Assembly (NCBI GenBank): GCA_039545275.1
Contig: BCHS01000004.1
Span: 945,078-1,009,077, forward strand
Length of the DNA: 64,000 nt
Source of the DNA: Pseudomicrostroma phylloplanum
Lineage: Eukaryota; Basidiomycota; Exobasidiomycetes; Microstromatales
Direction of reading: 5' to 3'
This document shows positions 34,237 to 42,985 of this stretch, piece by piece; the first letter of the stretch is position 1, and every line of letters begins with the position of its first letter. The notes under the pieces were generated by a model that ran no database searches, was not told where the DNA came from, and saw only the letters and a program-made list of their open reading frames with translations. The position numbers and the translations under genes were made by a program.

Positions 34237-34752
34237 TTAAATTGATATCTTCGGCGAACTCCATGGCGGAGCACTGTCGCCTCCACTCTGCTTCCGAGCT
34301 TTGGTAATCGCTGCCATATGGACGGGAAAACCTTCGTACAGCCCTGGCTCCCACGTCAAGACCCACTTCTCAGTAGCACTCAACACCCTGAAGCCGACGA
34401 ACCTCTCCTTCTCCACCCGACAAATCTCTCGCCAATCTTCTTCATTGAGGACAGCCGGGTGTCCGCGGTATCCCTGCAGTTGAACCTGACCTGTGATTTC
34501 ACCTCCTTGCGTGCAACAGAGGTCCCTGTCCATACGTGCCGCGGAACTCCCGCCCCTGATCAGTCCCAGGATGACGATCTGAGCAGTTTCGCGACCCTCT
34601 AGACGCTCGAGCTCTCGATTGGCGTCCTCCAGGGTTCCGCCGTCGGATGGCCAGTCGACGGTGCCCAAGTAGCCCTGGGAACAGGCGTTTTGATACGAGG
34701 CATCCACTGTAGCTCCGACGCTCTTGCTGCGTTTGCGGGGGTACGTAGACAT
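34237..34752 (-). CDS. Unrecognised small protein, duplicate copy A
   Basis: 171 residues from the ATG at 34752. No known domain, signal peptide or membrane span recognised. It is clearly paralogous to the next gene (35229-35738): shared blocks are PRKRSKSVGATV, VDWPSDGGTLE-ANR, CC-(x)2-GG-ITGQVQLQG, FVGFR-LS and KWVLTWEPG-Y, with over half the positions identical over ~150 residues by eye. The frame is open further upstream to 35151, giving a possible 304-residue protein with poly-Ser and basic N-terminus. The corresponding frame in copy B is not open, so I read the extra part as duplicated leader DNA, though an upstream exon is possible. Confidence 0.68.
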   Translation of the reverse strand: MSTYPRKRSKSVGATVDASYQNACSQGYLGTVDWPSDGGTLEDANRELERLEGRETAQIVILGLIRGGSSAARMDRDLCCTQGGEITGQVQLQGYRGHPAVLNEEDWREICRVEKERFVGFRVLSATEKWVLTWEPGLYEGFPVHMAAITKARKQSGGDSAPPWSSPKISI

Positions 34753-35228
34753 GTTGCGTCGTAAGACTGCAGCTACAGAGGCAGTGGTGGCGGTACCTTC
34801 GTCGTCTAGCTGTGTGGCTCCCAATCTCCTCTCTCTCTCCTTCTTTGAATGACTCTTATGACTCGGAGCCTTTTTGACGCGCCAAGGACGACCCTTGTCT
34901 GCATTGACCACTCCCCGCGCGGGGCACGCCTGGCTTTCGCTCAGGTTCTTCGGTTCCTCGCTAGTAGAAGAAGAAGAAGACGACGACGACGTAGTTGATC
35001 GGCCGCCGACATACCTGTCGCAAGTTGGCGGATAGGCGGCAGTGCTCAGAGCGAGAAACGCCCTCCTTTTGCTCACAAGGTGCTGAAGATACGGCATTGA
35101 GTGACGAGCGCGAGTGAAGTATACAATGTTAGGACACGTGAATGACCCCACAGTGGGGGGAGCAGAATCGACGAATCCTTGAGCACCTAGACCTCATTCA
35201 ATTCGGCGATCCTAGGGATCCGGTGATC
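34753..35228. other. Inter-copy region of the tandem duplication
   Basis: 476 bases upstream of copy A and downstream of copy B. Between about 34830 and 35020 it matches, in order and with indels, the region upstream of copy B (about 35775-36025): TTGAATGACTC, GGAGCCTTTTT, TTGTCTGCATTGACCACT, CGCGGGGCACGC, a GAA/GAC triplet run and TACCTG. The minus-strand form of the last element is CAG-GTA, a possible splice donor. Confidence 0.65.
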
Positions 35229-35738
35229 CTAGGGCTTCGTTCGAAGCTGCTCTTGCGCCCCGGGGATCTTTGGCAGAACACTGCGGATGCTCGCGTAGAT
35301 CCCTGGCTCCCACGTCAAGACCCACTTGTCAGGATTGCTCAACATTCTAAAGCCAACGAAGTGGTCCTTGTCAATCTGCACTATCTTTTTCCAATCGTCT
35401 GCGTCGAGGGTAACTGGGTAGTAGGCGTCCCCCTGCAGCTGAACCTGACCGGTGATGTAACCACCTCGCGCGCAACAGTCGTCCCTGTCCGCCTCATTAC
35501 GAGCACCCCAATCTCCATCCCTGATGATACCCAGTACCACAACTTGTGGGGTTGTGCGGCCTTGTAGTTTCTCGATCTGTCGATTGGCTTCCTCCAAGGT
35601 TCCCCCGTCGGATGGCCAGTCGACCATGCCTGTATAGCCGCCCGCACAGGCAATCTGATACCTTGCCTCTACTGTGGCCCCCACGCTCTTGCTGCGCTTG
35701 CGTGGCGTTGGCAGCATGTCGTCTTGCGCAGACATCAA
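35229..35738 (-). CDS. Unrecognised small protein, duplicate copy B
   Basis: 169 residues if started at 35738; ATGs at 35735 and 35717 are also in frame, the last lying nearest the start of similarity with copy A. Shared landmarks: PRKRSKSVGATVEARYQIAC, MVDWPSDGGTLEEANRQIEK, VVVLGIIRDGD, DCCARGGYITGQVQLQG, DHFVGFRMLS and KWVLTWEPGIYAS. The acidic-Cys-Cys-Gly-Gly patch and the W-V-L-T-W-E-P motif are invariant between copies. The C-terminal ~20 residues differ. No secretion signal, so a cytosolic or nuclear protein is inferred (basic RKRSK near the N-terminus could be a nuclear signal). Function unknown. Confidence 0.72.
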   Translation of the reverse strand: MMSAQDDMLPTPRKRSKSVGATVEARYQIACAGGYTGMVDWPSDGGTLEEANRQIEKLQGRTTPQVVVLGIIRDGDWGARNEADRDDCCARGGYITGQVQLQGDAYYPVTLDADDWKKIVQIDKDHFVGFRMLSNPDKWVLTWEPGIYASIRSVLPKIPGAQEQLRTKP

Positions 35739-35978
35739 GTGACCGTGGTGGCGTGTTGGTCAAGGCGACTTCTCCTTCCCCCTTCTTGAATGACTCGGAG
35801 CCTTTTTCCTACCGCCACAGGAGACTTTGTCTGCATTGACCACTTCTGCGCGGGGCACGCAGGCGGGTCTTTGCTGCCTGGACGGACTGCAGCCGAGGCG
35901 AGGCGCCTTGTTCCTGCCTCAGACTTTGGATTCTCCCTGTTCCTCCCTGATAGAAGAATAGAAGAAGAAGAAGAAGAA

Positions 35979-36009
<31 letters not shown>

Positions 36010-36138
36010 GCCTACCTGAGTTCTCTGTGACCACGTCCCATCACCTCCAAACATAGACTCACCTCAGATCACCAGTCGCTGCTCAGCGCTCATCGCAGCC
36101 ACGACTGAGGCTCTCTTCCTCCACCTCGTAAGCTCAGC
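35739..36138. promoter_or_regulatory. Divergent region between copy B and the MAPKK
   Basis: 400 bases carrying the copy B upstream block (see the tandem duplication) and the MAPKK leader. GAA then GAC triplet runs occupy about 35955-36010. Confidence 0.5.
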
Positions 36139-38157
36139 ATGGCGTCCATCATCCCTCCTCGCAAGCCGAAGAAGCAAGGCATGCCAAAGATCACCATCCC
36201 GCCTCGGCCTGACTCCTCTTCCTCAGCCAGTCGACCCTTTGGTGATGGTCAAGGCCTCAACCAGCCGATGACCACCAACCCAGCGCAGGCAGGGCCGAGC
36301 AATCCCGCTCGACAACGTCCCACGCTCATCACTAGCTCATCTGCACGCTCCGTTCGCGATGGACGCACCGAAGCGCCTCCGCTACAACTCGTCATGCCCA
36401 CTGCATCCTCTTCCTCGGCATATGGCTATCCAGCTCAGGAAGACGAGTCTGCGTATGAAGGACACCTGCCCTATCAATCTACCGCCTCTAGCATATACCC
36501 AGATACTGTGCCCGCTGGGCCACTCACAGACCACCAAGCTTGGACAAACGACCTCAAGAGGGCTATCGGTGATGGCGGGAGCGGATCGGGCGGTAGGAGA
36601 ACCTCGGCGGGTGAGGTTGGAAGCACGAGGAGATATGCCGAGGGGCCCAGCGGGGACAGGAGGACACCTTCCTTCTCCGGTAGCACGGATGAGCTGTCAG
36701 CGTCTCAAGCACAGATGACACGCTCCACTTCTGCGGGATCTCAGAGACACAGCTACCAGAGAGATGGTGGTGGCCAGGCTGGCCTTCCCCTGCGGTCCGC
36801 TTCGGCTACTCTCGACGGTCAGGAAGATGCAGAGGAGGAAGATTGGGTTCTGAAGGGGAATTTGGAGACGATAGCTAGACTTGGCGAAGGAGCCAGTGGT
36901 GAAGTGAGAAAGGCAAGGCATACACCTACGGGGCTAGTGATGGCAGTCAAGACCATTCCCACGTCCCCGAATCCTTCTGTCCATCGTCAAATCTTACGGG
37001 AGCTCTCCTTCAACCGAACCTGCTACTCTCCGTATATCGTCAAGTACTACGGCGCCTTCCTGTCTTCCGACTCGCAGTCAATCGAGATCTGCATGGAGTA
37101 CTGCGAGGCTGGCTCACTTGATGTCATCTATAAGCGCGTCAAGTCCAGGAATGGAAGGACAGGAGAGAAGATCCTAGGTAGAGTGGCAGAAAGCGTGCTC
37201 AAGGGGCTGCATTATCTGCACGATCGCCACATCATCCACCGAGACATCAAGCCTAGCAACATCGTCATCACTCGCGAAGGACAGATCAAATTGTGCGACT
37301 TTGGTGTGTCCGGTGAGCTGATCAATTCTCTCGCTGGTACATTTACTGGCACGAGCTACTACATGGCGCCTGAGCGGATCAAGGGTCTGCCGTACACGAT
37401 TACCTCGGACGTCTGGTCCCTCGGCCTCACCATCCTCGAGATTGCGTCCAATCGCTTCCCTTTCCCTGCAGAGGGTGAGCCGCCTCTGGGCCCCGTGGAC
37501 CTGCTGAGCTACATTGTCTACATGCCTACTCCGGAGCTGAACGACGACCCGGAGGCTGGGATCAAATGGAGCAGAGGACTGCGCGACTTCATTGACCGCT
37601 GTCTTGATAAGAACGGAGAGACGAGGCTCGGACCAAAGAAGATGCTCACTCATCCGTTTATCAAGAAGAGCGAGGCAAGGATCCCTCCTGCCGACGTCGG
37701 CAAGTTCGTGGCGGAGGTGTACGGCTGGCCTGCAGCGACAAGCGCCAGTCGAGAGGCTGCCAGCAACGCAACCTCGTCTGGCCCCCCGCCTGCTCCACCG
37801 GCCGCCGTGCCTGGATCAGCGACGGCGCCCTCTGCCGAGGAGGTACTGCGTCTCTCACGTATCCCCAGCGTGCGTAAAGCTCCCCTCAACCCCCTCGCGG
37901 CAATGAGTCTCAGCAGCAATACCACTCCAGTGGAGGCAGCGGCGCCTAAAATGCCCTCCCTTCCCATTCCGATTGGTGCTGCCAGCACTTCCGATCATCA
38001 TGCACAATCTCGGACTCCCACAGCTCCGGGAATGCCGCCGGTGGAGCGATTGGACCTGGAAGGGAGCTCTACTTCCGAACGGCTGGCAGCGAAGATGCGC
38101 GAAATGGACGCGGGAATCTGTGGAAGTCCGTTGGATCCTGAGCTGACAAGGAGATAG
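36139..38157 (+). CDS. MKK1: MAP kinase kinase, Mkk1/Mkk2/Pek1 type (cell-wall integrity)
   Basis: Dual-specificity kinase expected to phosphorylate the Slt2/Mpk1 MAP kinase in the cell-wall-integrity pathway. Single exon, 672 residues. Residues 1-235 are Ser/Pro-rich and disordered, with a possible MAPK-docking-like basic cluster RKPKKQGMPKITIPP at the start. Kinase domain about 241-515: glycine loop LGEGASGEV, VAIK-type Lys271 (MAVKTI), HRD Asp369 (IIHRDIKPSN), DFG in CDFGVSG, and activation loop with S397-L-A-G-T401 followed by TFTGTSYYMAPERI. The combination GELINSLAGTFTGTSYYMAPE and SDVWSLGLTILEIA matches Mkk1/2 better than Pbs2 or Ste7. A disordered tail of about 130 residues follows. 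Confidence 0.92.
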   Translation: MASIIPPRKPKKQGMPKITIPPRPDSSSSASRPFGDGQGLNQPMTTNPAQAGPSNPARQRPTLITSSSARSVRDGRTEAPPLQLVMPTASSSSAYGYPAQEDESAYEGHLPYQSTASSIYPDTVPAGPLTDHQAWTNDLKRAIGDGGSGSGGRRTSAGEVGSTRRYAEGPSGDRRTPSFSGSTDELSASQAQMTRSTSAGSQRHSYQRDGGGQAGLPLRSASATLDGQEDAEEEDWVLKGNLETIARLGEGASGEVRKARHTPTGLVMAVKTIPTSPNPSVHRQILRELSFNRTCYSPYIVKYYGAFLSSDSQSIEICMEYCEAGSLDVIYKRVKSRNGRTGEKILGRVAESVLKGLHYLHDRHIIHRDIKPSNIVITREGQIKLCDFGVSGELINSLAGTFTGTSYYMAPERIKGLPYTITSDVWSLGLTILEIASNRFPFPAEGEPPLGPVDLLSYIVYMPTPELNDDPEAGIKWSRGLRDFIDRCLDKNGETRLGPKKMLTHPFIKKSEARIPPADVGKFVAEVYGWPAATSASREAASNATSSGPPPAPPAAVPGSATAPSAEEVLRLSRIPSVRKAPLNPLAAMSLSSNTTPVEAAAPKMPSLPIPIGAASTSDHHAQSRTPTAPGMPPVERLDLEGSSTSERLAAKMREMDAGICGSPLDPELTRR

Positions 38158-39201
38158 GTGCGGAAGCCCGTTCCTGGAGCTTGGGCACAGCACGGAGATA
38201 GAGCCCATGATCGGTGCGAGGGGTTCGCAATCGCGTGGTTGTCTCCATGATACCGATTCATTCAGGGCAAATGCAGATCATTCCTCTTGTCTTCTCGCGC
38301 CATTTGATCTTCGACCTCGCTTATTGCAGAGCACGCGAGCAAATTGTAGCCTGCAGCCTAACAGAGCCCACCACTTGACGCCGTGCGCCCTCTCATCTAC
38401 ATCTCCTGTACGGGACTGGAGGTGCGTTCACCTGGACCTTGGACCTTGCAGCCTAACGGAGCTGTCAGATCGCAGCTGACCCTACCCAGCGCCACTTGCA
38501 CTTGCCCTGTTGTGGTAAGAGGGAAAGGAGCTTTGACACTCCGCGCCGCGGCACGGCATCGGCCAATCCGCCGACCTTTCGGCATCCTGCATGAGAAAAG
38601 AGACCGTCGGGATACTCGGACCGCCGCCTATCTCCCGTCCGGACCTTACCCTGTCCGGCTGACCGGCGGGTCGGCACTTCCGTCGCGGCTCGTGGCCCCG
38701 GGCGTACCCCAGCTGTGGAGGTCGTGCGGGCGGTCGTGTGTACGGACGCCGTCGCGCCTTGGAGGGTCATGCCGGGAGATAAGCGAAGCGGCGTGTGAAG
38801 CGTTGCCGAGTGGGCGGAGACGAGATTGCGGGGTGAGATAACCCTCGCAAGGTGCTGGACAATGAGGAACCGGCAATTTTCCTCAGTCCGGTCGCTGCTG
38901 GTGCCGGTCCCAGTCCACCTCACCTCTGCTCCGCCGGCGAGGGCAGAGGGCGAGCGGGCATGGAGCTGCCGGTACCGTAGCCACCATCTTTCCTCCTAAG
39001 GGAAAAAAAGGGCCAGCTGCAATGTAACCTTGATAGGAAAGACGTTGAGCACAGGGCAGAGGCGTGACCGGAAATTACAAATAGCACTATCGCTGCACTG
39101 TCACTTGTTCCCGCGTATATCGATCGCCCTCCGCACTTCTTCCTGCTCCTCCTCGTACCTTGCATCGCCACATCTTTGTACATCCCACGTCTCACCTCAT
39201 A
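38158..39201. other. Intergenic region, 1.04 kb, permease promoter
   Basis: MAPKK 3' end and amino-acid transporter promoter. The stretch 38480-38830 is very GC/CpG-rich with open frames on both strands that I do not accept as genes. Candidate GATA-factor sites: AGATAA at 38777-38782 and 38836-38841, TGATAG at 39031-39036. A poly-A-like run is at 39003-39009. Confidence 0.55.
38777..39036 (+). promoter_or_regulatory. Cluster of three HGATAR motifs
   Basis: AGATAA (38777-38782), AGATAA (38836-38841) and TGATAG (39031-39036), all same-strand, 166-425 bases before the transporter ATG at 39202. They match the binding consensus of fungal nitrogen-regulatory GATA factors; activity is inferred. Confidence 0.35.
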
Positions 39202-41156
39202 ATGGGTGTTCCGATTGACGACAACGTTCAGCAAGGCGAAGCTGATGGCTACGCCGCCGTGGAGAAGGTTCCCGCGGGCGATGCCAAGGCGAACGGCAGC
39301 ACATCCTCCCTCAACCGAGAGGTCCGCCAGCACCACTCTGAGAAGGTTCCCCTGGAGGACATTCTGGCCTATGCTGATGCCCAGTACTACAACAATGACA
39401 TTGTCCCCGAGGGGGATAGCTACTCACCGCGAGAGGCCATCCTCAAGGGTCCACTCAAGTATGTGTGGGGTCCTGCCACCCCGCACATGAACGCGCTGCC
39501 CGCTTCGGAGAAGGTCATGGCCCTCGCTGAAGGCGATGTCGAGGGCAGTCAGAGTGAATTGGACGATGCAGTGGCCAAGGACCTTCACTCTAGGCGTATG
39601 CTGCGAAAGGTCACTGCTCTCGGTGCCTTCTACCTTATCACGACCGATATCCTGGGTCCTTTCAACACTGGTTACGTCTTCTCGCAAGTAGGATATGTTC
39701 CTGGCGCCCTGTGCTACTTTTTCCTGGGTATCGCCGCCTGGTACGCGGGAAATTTGCTCAGTGTCATGTATCTGCGCTTGGACAGCGACCGATACCCGGT
39801 GAAGTCATACGGCGGTATTGTGCTGCGTGTGTTGGGGCCCTATGCGCGCGTTGTAAACGATGTGCTGATGATCGTACAGGTACGTCGGCGGCGCAAAGGC
39901 GTTCAGAGTCATCTGCATGGTGACCGGAAGCTGACAGATCTCGATCTTGACTTTGTCCCTTCCAGCTAATTGTCAATTGCGGTACTCTCATCCTCTCCAA
40001 CGCTCAGAGTCTTGAGCAGATCATCGCCCGCCCCGGCTACAACTACAGCCTCTGCTTCATCGTCGCCATTGTCATCTTCCTCATCGTTCAGCTGCTCCTC
40101 AGCCCTATTCGAAGTCTCAAGGGCGTCGGCTTCTTTGCCAACGCCGCCGTCTTCCTCAACGTCTCCCTTGTGTTCATCACCATCGGATTTGTCTCGAGCA
40201 GCCCACCCAACTACGCGGCAGCTCTCGCATCTTATAACACCCCGGAGGGTCCGGTAGAGACATCTGCGTTCGTTACGCTCCCCTTGGAGAGCCGTATCAA
40301 CGGTATCATGAACATGGTCTTCGCATACGGAGGCGCCATGATCTTTGTTGATTTCCTCAGTGAGATGCGCCGACCTTGGGACTTTTGGAAGGCTATGAGC
40401 TGCGCTCAGATGCTCATCGGAGGCGTCTACATGATGTTCGGTATGGTCGTCTACGTAAGTATGAGACACGTGGCTATGCCCCAAGTCGGTTCCCAATACA
40501 AGCTGACAATCATTTGTCCACGAATTCTTCAGTCACAACAAGGACAATTCACCCAGTCCCTGGCCTACTACGGTGTCTCGCCCTATGCTGAACAGACCGT
40601 CGGCAATGTCATTGCCATCATCACTGGCCTGATCGCTGCTCTGCTGTATGGCAACATCGCTCAAAAGCTGTGCTATAACACTGTTGTCGTACGCTGGTGC
40701 AAGGGCCCTGCTCTCATGACCCCACGCGGTTGGGTATTCTGGATGCTCGTCAACTTCGTCTTCTGGCCTCTGGCGTTCATCGTAGGAGCCGCCATTCCTC
40801 AAATCCAAACCATCTCCGGTCTGATCGCAGCGGTCTGCATTCTGCAGTTCTCTTACACCTTCCCATTCCTCCTGAAGGCAGCCCTCGATATGCAGATCAT
40901 CGCCATGCGCGACGATGGCGAACACACTGTCGGTAGCAGGCCCCAGCGCAGGCACTCCTGGCTCTCGCCTGCTAGATGGACAAAGGCTCTCTTTGGCGGG
41001 ACCATGAAAGAGAAGCTCATGAACTGGGGTCACATCATCCTGTTCCTCGCATCGCTTACCATGGCCTGCTTGGGAATGTACGGTAGTGGTACCGCCATCA
41101 AGGACACATTCGAGGTGGCGGCCGCTACCAGCTTCGGTTGCAACGCCCCTGTTTGA
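39202..41156 (+). CDS. Amino acid transporter, AAAP/AVT family
   Basis: Polytopic membrane transporter for amino acids, plasma membrane or vacuole. Exons 39202-39879, 39966-40454 and 40533-41156 give 596 residues. About 135 hydrophilic N-terminal residues precede RRMLRKVTALGAFYLITTDIL and GPFNTGYVFSQVGYVPGALC, the conserved first helices of fungal AAAP proteins. Roughly 10-11 further hydrophobic segments follow, including MNMVFAYGGAMIFVDFLSEM and PRGWVFWMLVNFVFWPLAF. The last helix is followed by a short tail. The long N-terminus and the FVDFLSEMRRPWDFWKAM block resemble fungal proteins annotated as neutral amino-acid permeases (Mtr-like); the substrate is not determinable. GATA motifs upstream suggest nitrogen control. 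Confidence 0.88.
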
Positions 41157-41472
41157 GACTTGCCGATCAAGTCTGGTTCCGCTACTGGCTCAGGCCCCTC
41201 AAAAGCCACGAAACCGTTCCCCCTTATTACCCTGCTCTCACCTGTATTTTCAGCCCCAGAAGATCGTCTATGCTATCACTGTCTACTCCCGATACGACGT
41301 GTGCTTGAACCGTGTGCTTAGTCTGACGCGCCACTGTAGACGAGCCGCGGCATCTTTCCCCGCGCTGCTCTCCACAATCAATATCTCGCAGCTCGGCCGG
41401 CCAGTTCCGTCTTGAGCTTAGTCTTACCAATTCCTCCAGAACCATCTCACCTCACCTCACCTCGGTACCACC
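41157..41472. other. Intergenic region
   Basis: 316 bases between the transporter stop and the next start. It ends in repeated CTCAC pentamers (about 41446-41462) just before the ATG, likely leader. Nothing else seen. Confidence 0.5.
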
Positions 41473-42817
41473 ATGACGCCCACTGCTACCACGTCCCATC
41501 ACTCAGATGCCTCTGGCTCTGCTTCGTCTTCGAGCTCGGGCGCCCTTACGCCTGCCCAGCTCGCGCAGTTCCACCGAGAGGGCTACCTCGTCCTCCCGCG
41601 CTTCTTCGATCCCACCGCCCTCCTGGCGCGGGCAAAGGACCTCGTGCAGTCCTTCTCCCTCGATGGCCACCCACTCACCACCTTCTCCACCGGTCGAGGA
41701 GACGAAGAAGACGCAGAGGCCACCGCAGCGGAGAAGGAGGAGCAGCAGAGGCAGAAGGAGAAGAAGAAGCATGTAGGGGATCGATATTTCCTCGAGAGCG
41801 GAGATAAGGTGCGGTTCTTCCTTGAGGAGGAGGCAGTGGGAGCTGATGGGAAGCTCAATAGGGACAAGAGTAGGGCGGTGAACAAGGTCGGGCATGGTGA
41901 GTGGCAGCCGGCCCCAGACTAAGAGAGGGTCTACGCTATCAGCGCCGCGGCTCATACGATCACTCTATCCTCCACTCCAATTCGCAGCTCTCCATCTACA
42001 CGACCCCTACTTCCACGACTTCTCCTTCTCTTCGTCCCTACAAAATCTAGCACGCTCCCTCAACGTACACACAGATCCCCGCGTCCTACAGTCCATGATC
42101 ATCTGCAAGCAGCCCTCGATCGGAGGAGCAGTACCGCACCACAATGACTCGACGTTCCTCTACACGGATCCTCCCTCGGCGGTGGGATTCTGGTTTGCAC
42201 TGGAGGACTGCACGAGGACGAATGGGTGTCTGAGCTTCCTCAAGGGTAGTCATCGATGGCCGAAAGACGGGGCAAGGGCGAATTCAGTGCCCAAGGCCAG
42301 TGCGCCGAGACCTGTAGAGGACGAGGGGATCACCGCCGAGTATGGTACACCGCGGGGGATCAATGCCCGCTTTGTGCGCAAGGAGGCCGCTGAAGAGGAG
42401 GAGGGCGGAACGACGTTCGTTACGCTGGAGCAGAAGGAGGAGGCAGATTGGGACGAGGAGGCTGCTACGCTGGAGGAGTGCGAGGCGGGGTCGCTGGTGC
42501 TGATCAATGGCTCCGTCTTGCACCAGAGCAAGAAGAATCTCAGCGAGAAGAGCGTGAGTGACCGAAGCTGGGTGGTCGCATGGAATGGTAGCGCTGACCT
42601 ACATGATGTCCTTCTCATCTCACTCCCCCCGCGCTCGCTCGCTCGCTCGTCTTCGCAGCGCTACATCTACACCTTCCACATGATCGAAGGCGACCCCACA
42701 CGGGCACGTTTCGACGAGCGCAATTGGCTACAGATGCCCCGCGGGGCAGACGGCAAGCGGGAACCCTTCAGTCAGCTGTATCACCCACCTCCGCCTCCTG
42801 CGGCTTCGGCGCTATAG
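41473..42817 (+). CDS. Phytanoyl-CoA dioxygenase domain protein (PHYHD1-like)
   Basis: Fe(II)/2-oxoglutarate-dependent oxygenase of the PhyH superfamily; the substrate is unknown. Exons 41473-41896, 41988-42553 and 42659-42817 give 382 residues. The N-terminal fold begins LTPAQLAQFHREGYLVLPRFFD. Metal ligands are the H-x-D in VPHHNDSTF (His193, Asp195) and a distal His near 320 in SVLHQSKKN, with FWFALEDCTRTNGCLSFLKGSH between. The last exon supplies RYIYTFHMIEG, whose Arg should bind 2-oxoglutarate. GDRYFLESGDKVRFFLEEEA is the insertion typical of PHYHD1-like rather than peroxisomal PhyH proteins. A Lys/Glu-rich insert lies near 75-100. No obvious peroxisomal signal (ends ASAL). Confidence 0.9.
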
Positions 42818-42985
42818 ACGGAGCGGCGATGCAGTCTCAAGGTGCGCAATGCTCAGACAAGTGATGAGGATCGAACAAATATACTACGTTGCCACACTGC
42901 ATTGTACATGTCGTCCGCACTATCTTCCAGTGACTACTGCATCTGCTTTTCCAGTTGCTACATTCCGTCTCTGAGTCCCGGCAAC

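Larger units (their letters stand above)
34237..36025. repeat. Degenerate tandem duplication, about 1 kb period
   Basis: Two adjacent direct units, each with a small gene and about 300 bases of its upstream DNA: unit A about 34237-35020, unit B about 35229-36025. The start-to-start offset is near 990 bases. Coding parts are more conserved than the leaders, which differ by indels and triplet-run length, indicating an old duplication with the protein kept under constraint. Confidence 0.75.

Noticed and set aside
34753..35151. N-terminal extension of duplicate copy A
   Set aside because: The equivalent frame is interrupted in copy B although the DNA is duplicated, so it is more likely noncoding leader.
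38383..38841. 152-codon plus-strand frame with a mirrored minus-strand frame
   Set aside because: Both strands open in CpG-rich DNA with no recognisable protein features.
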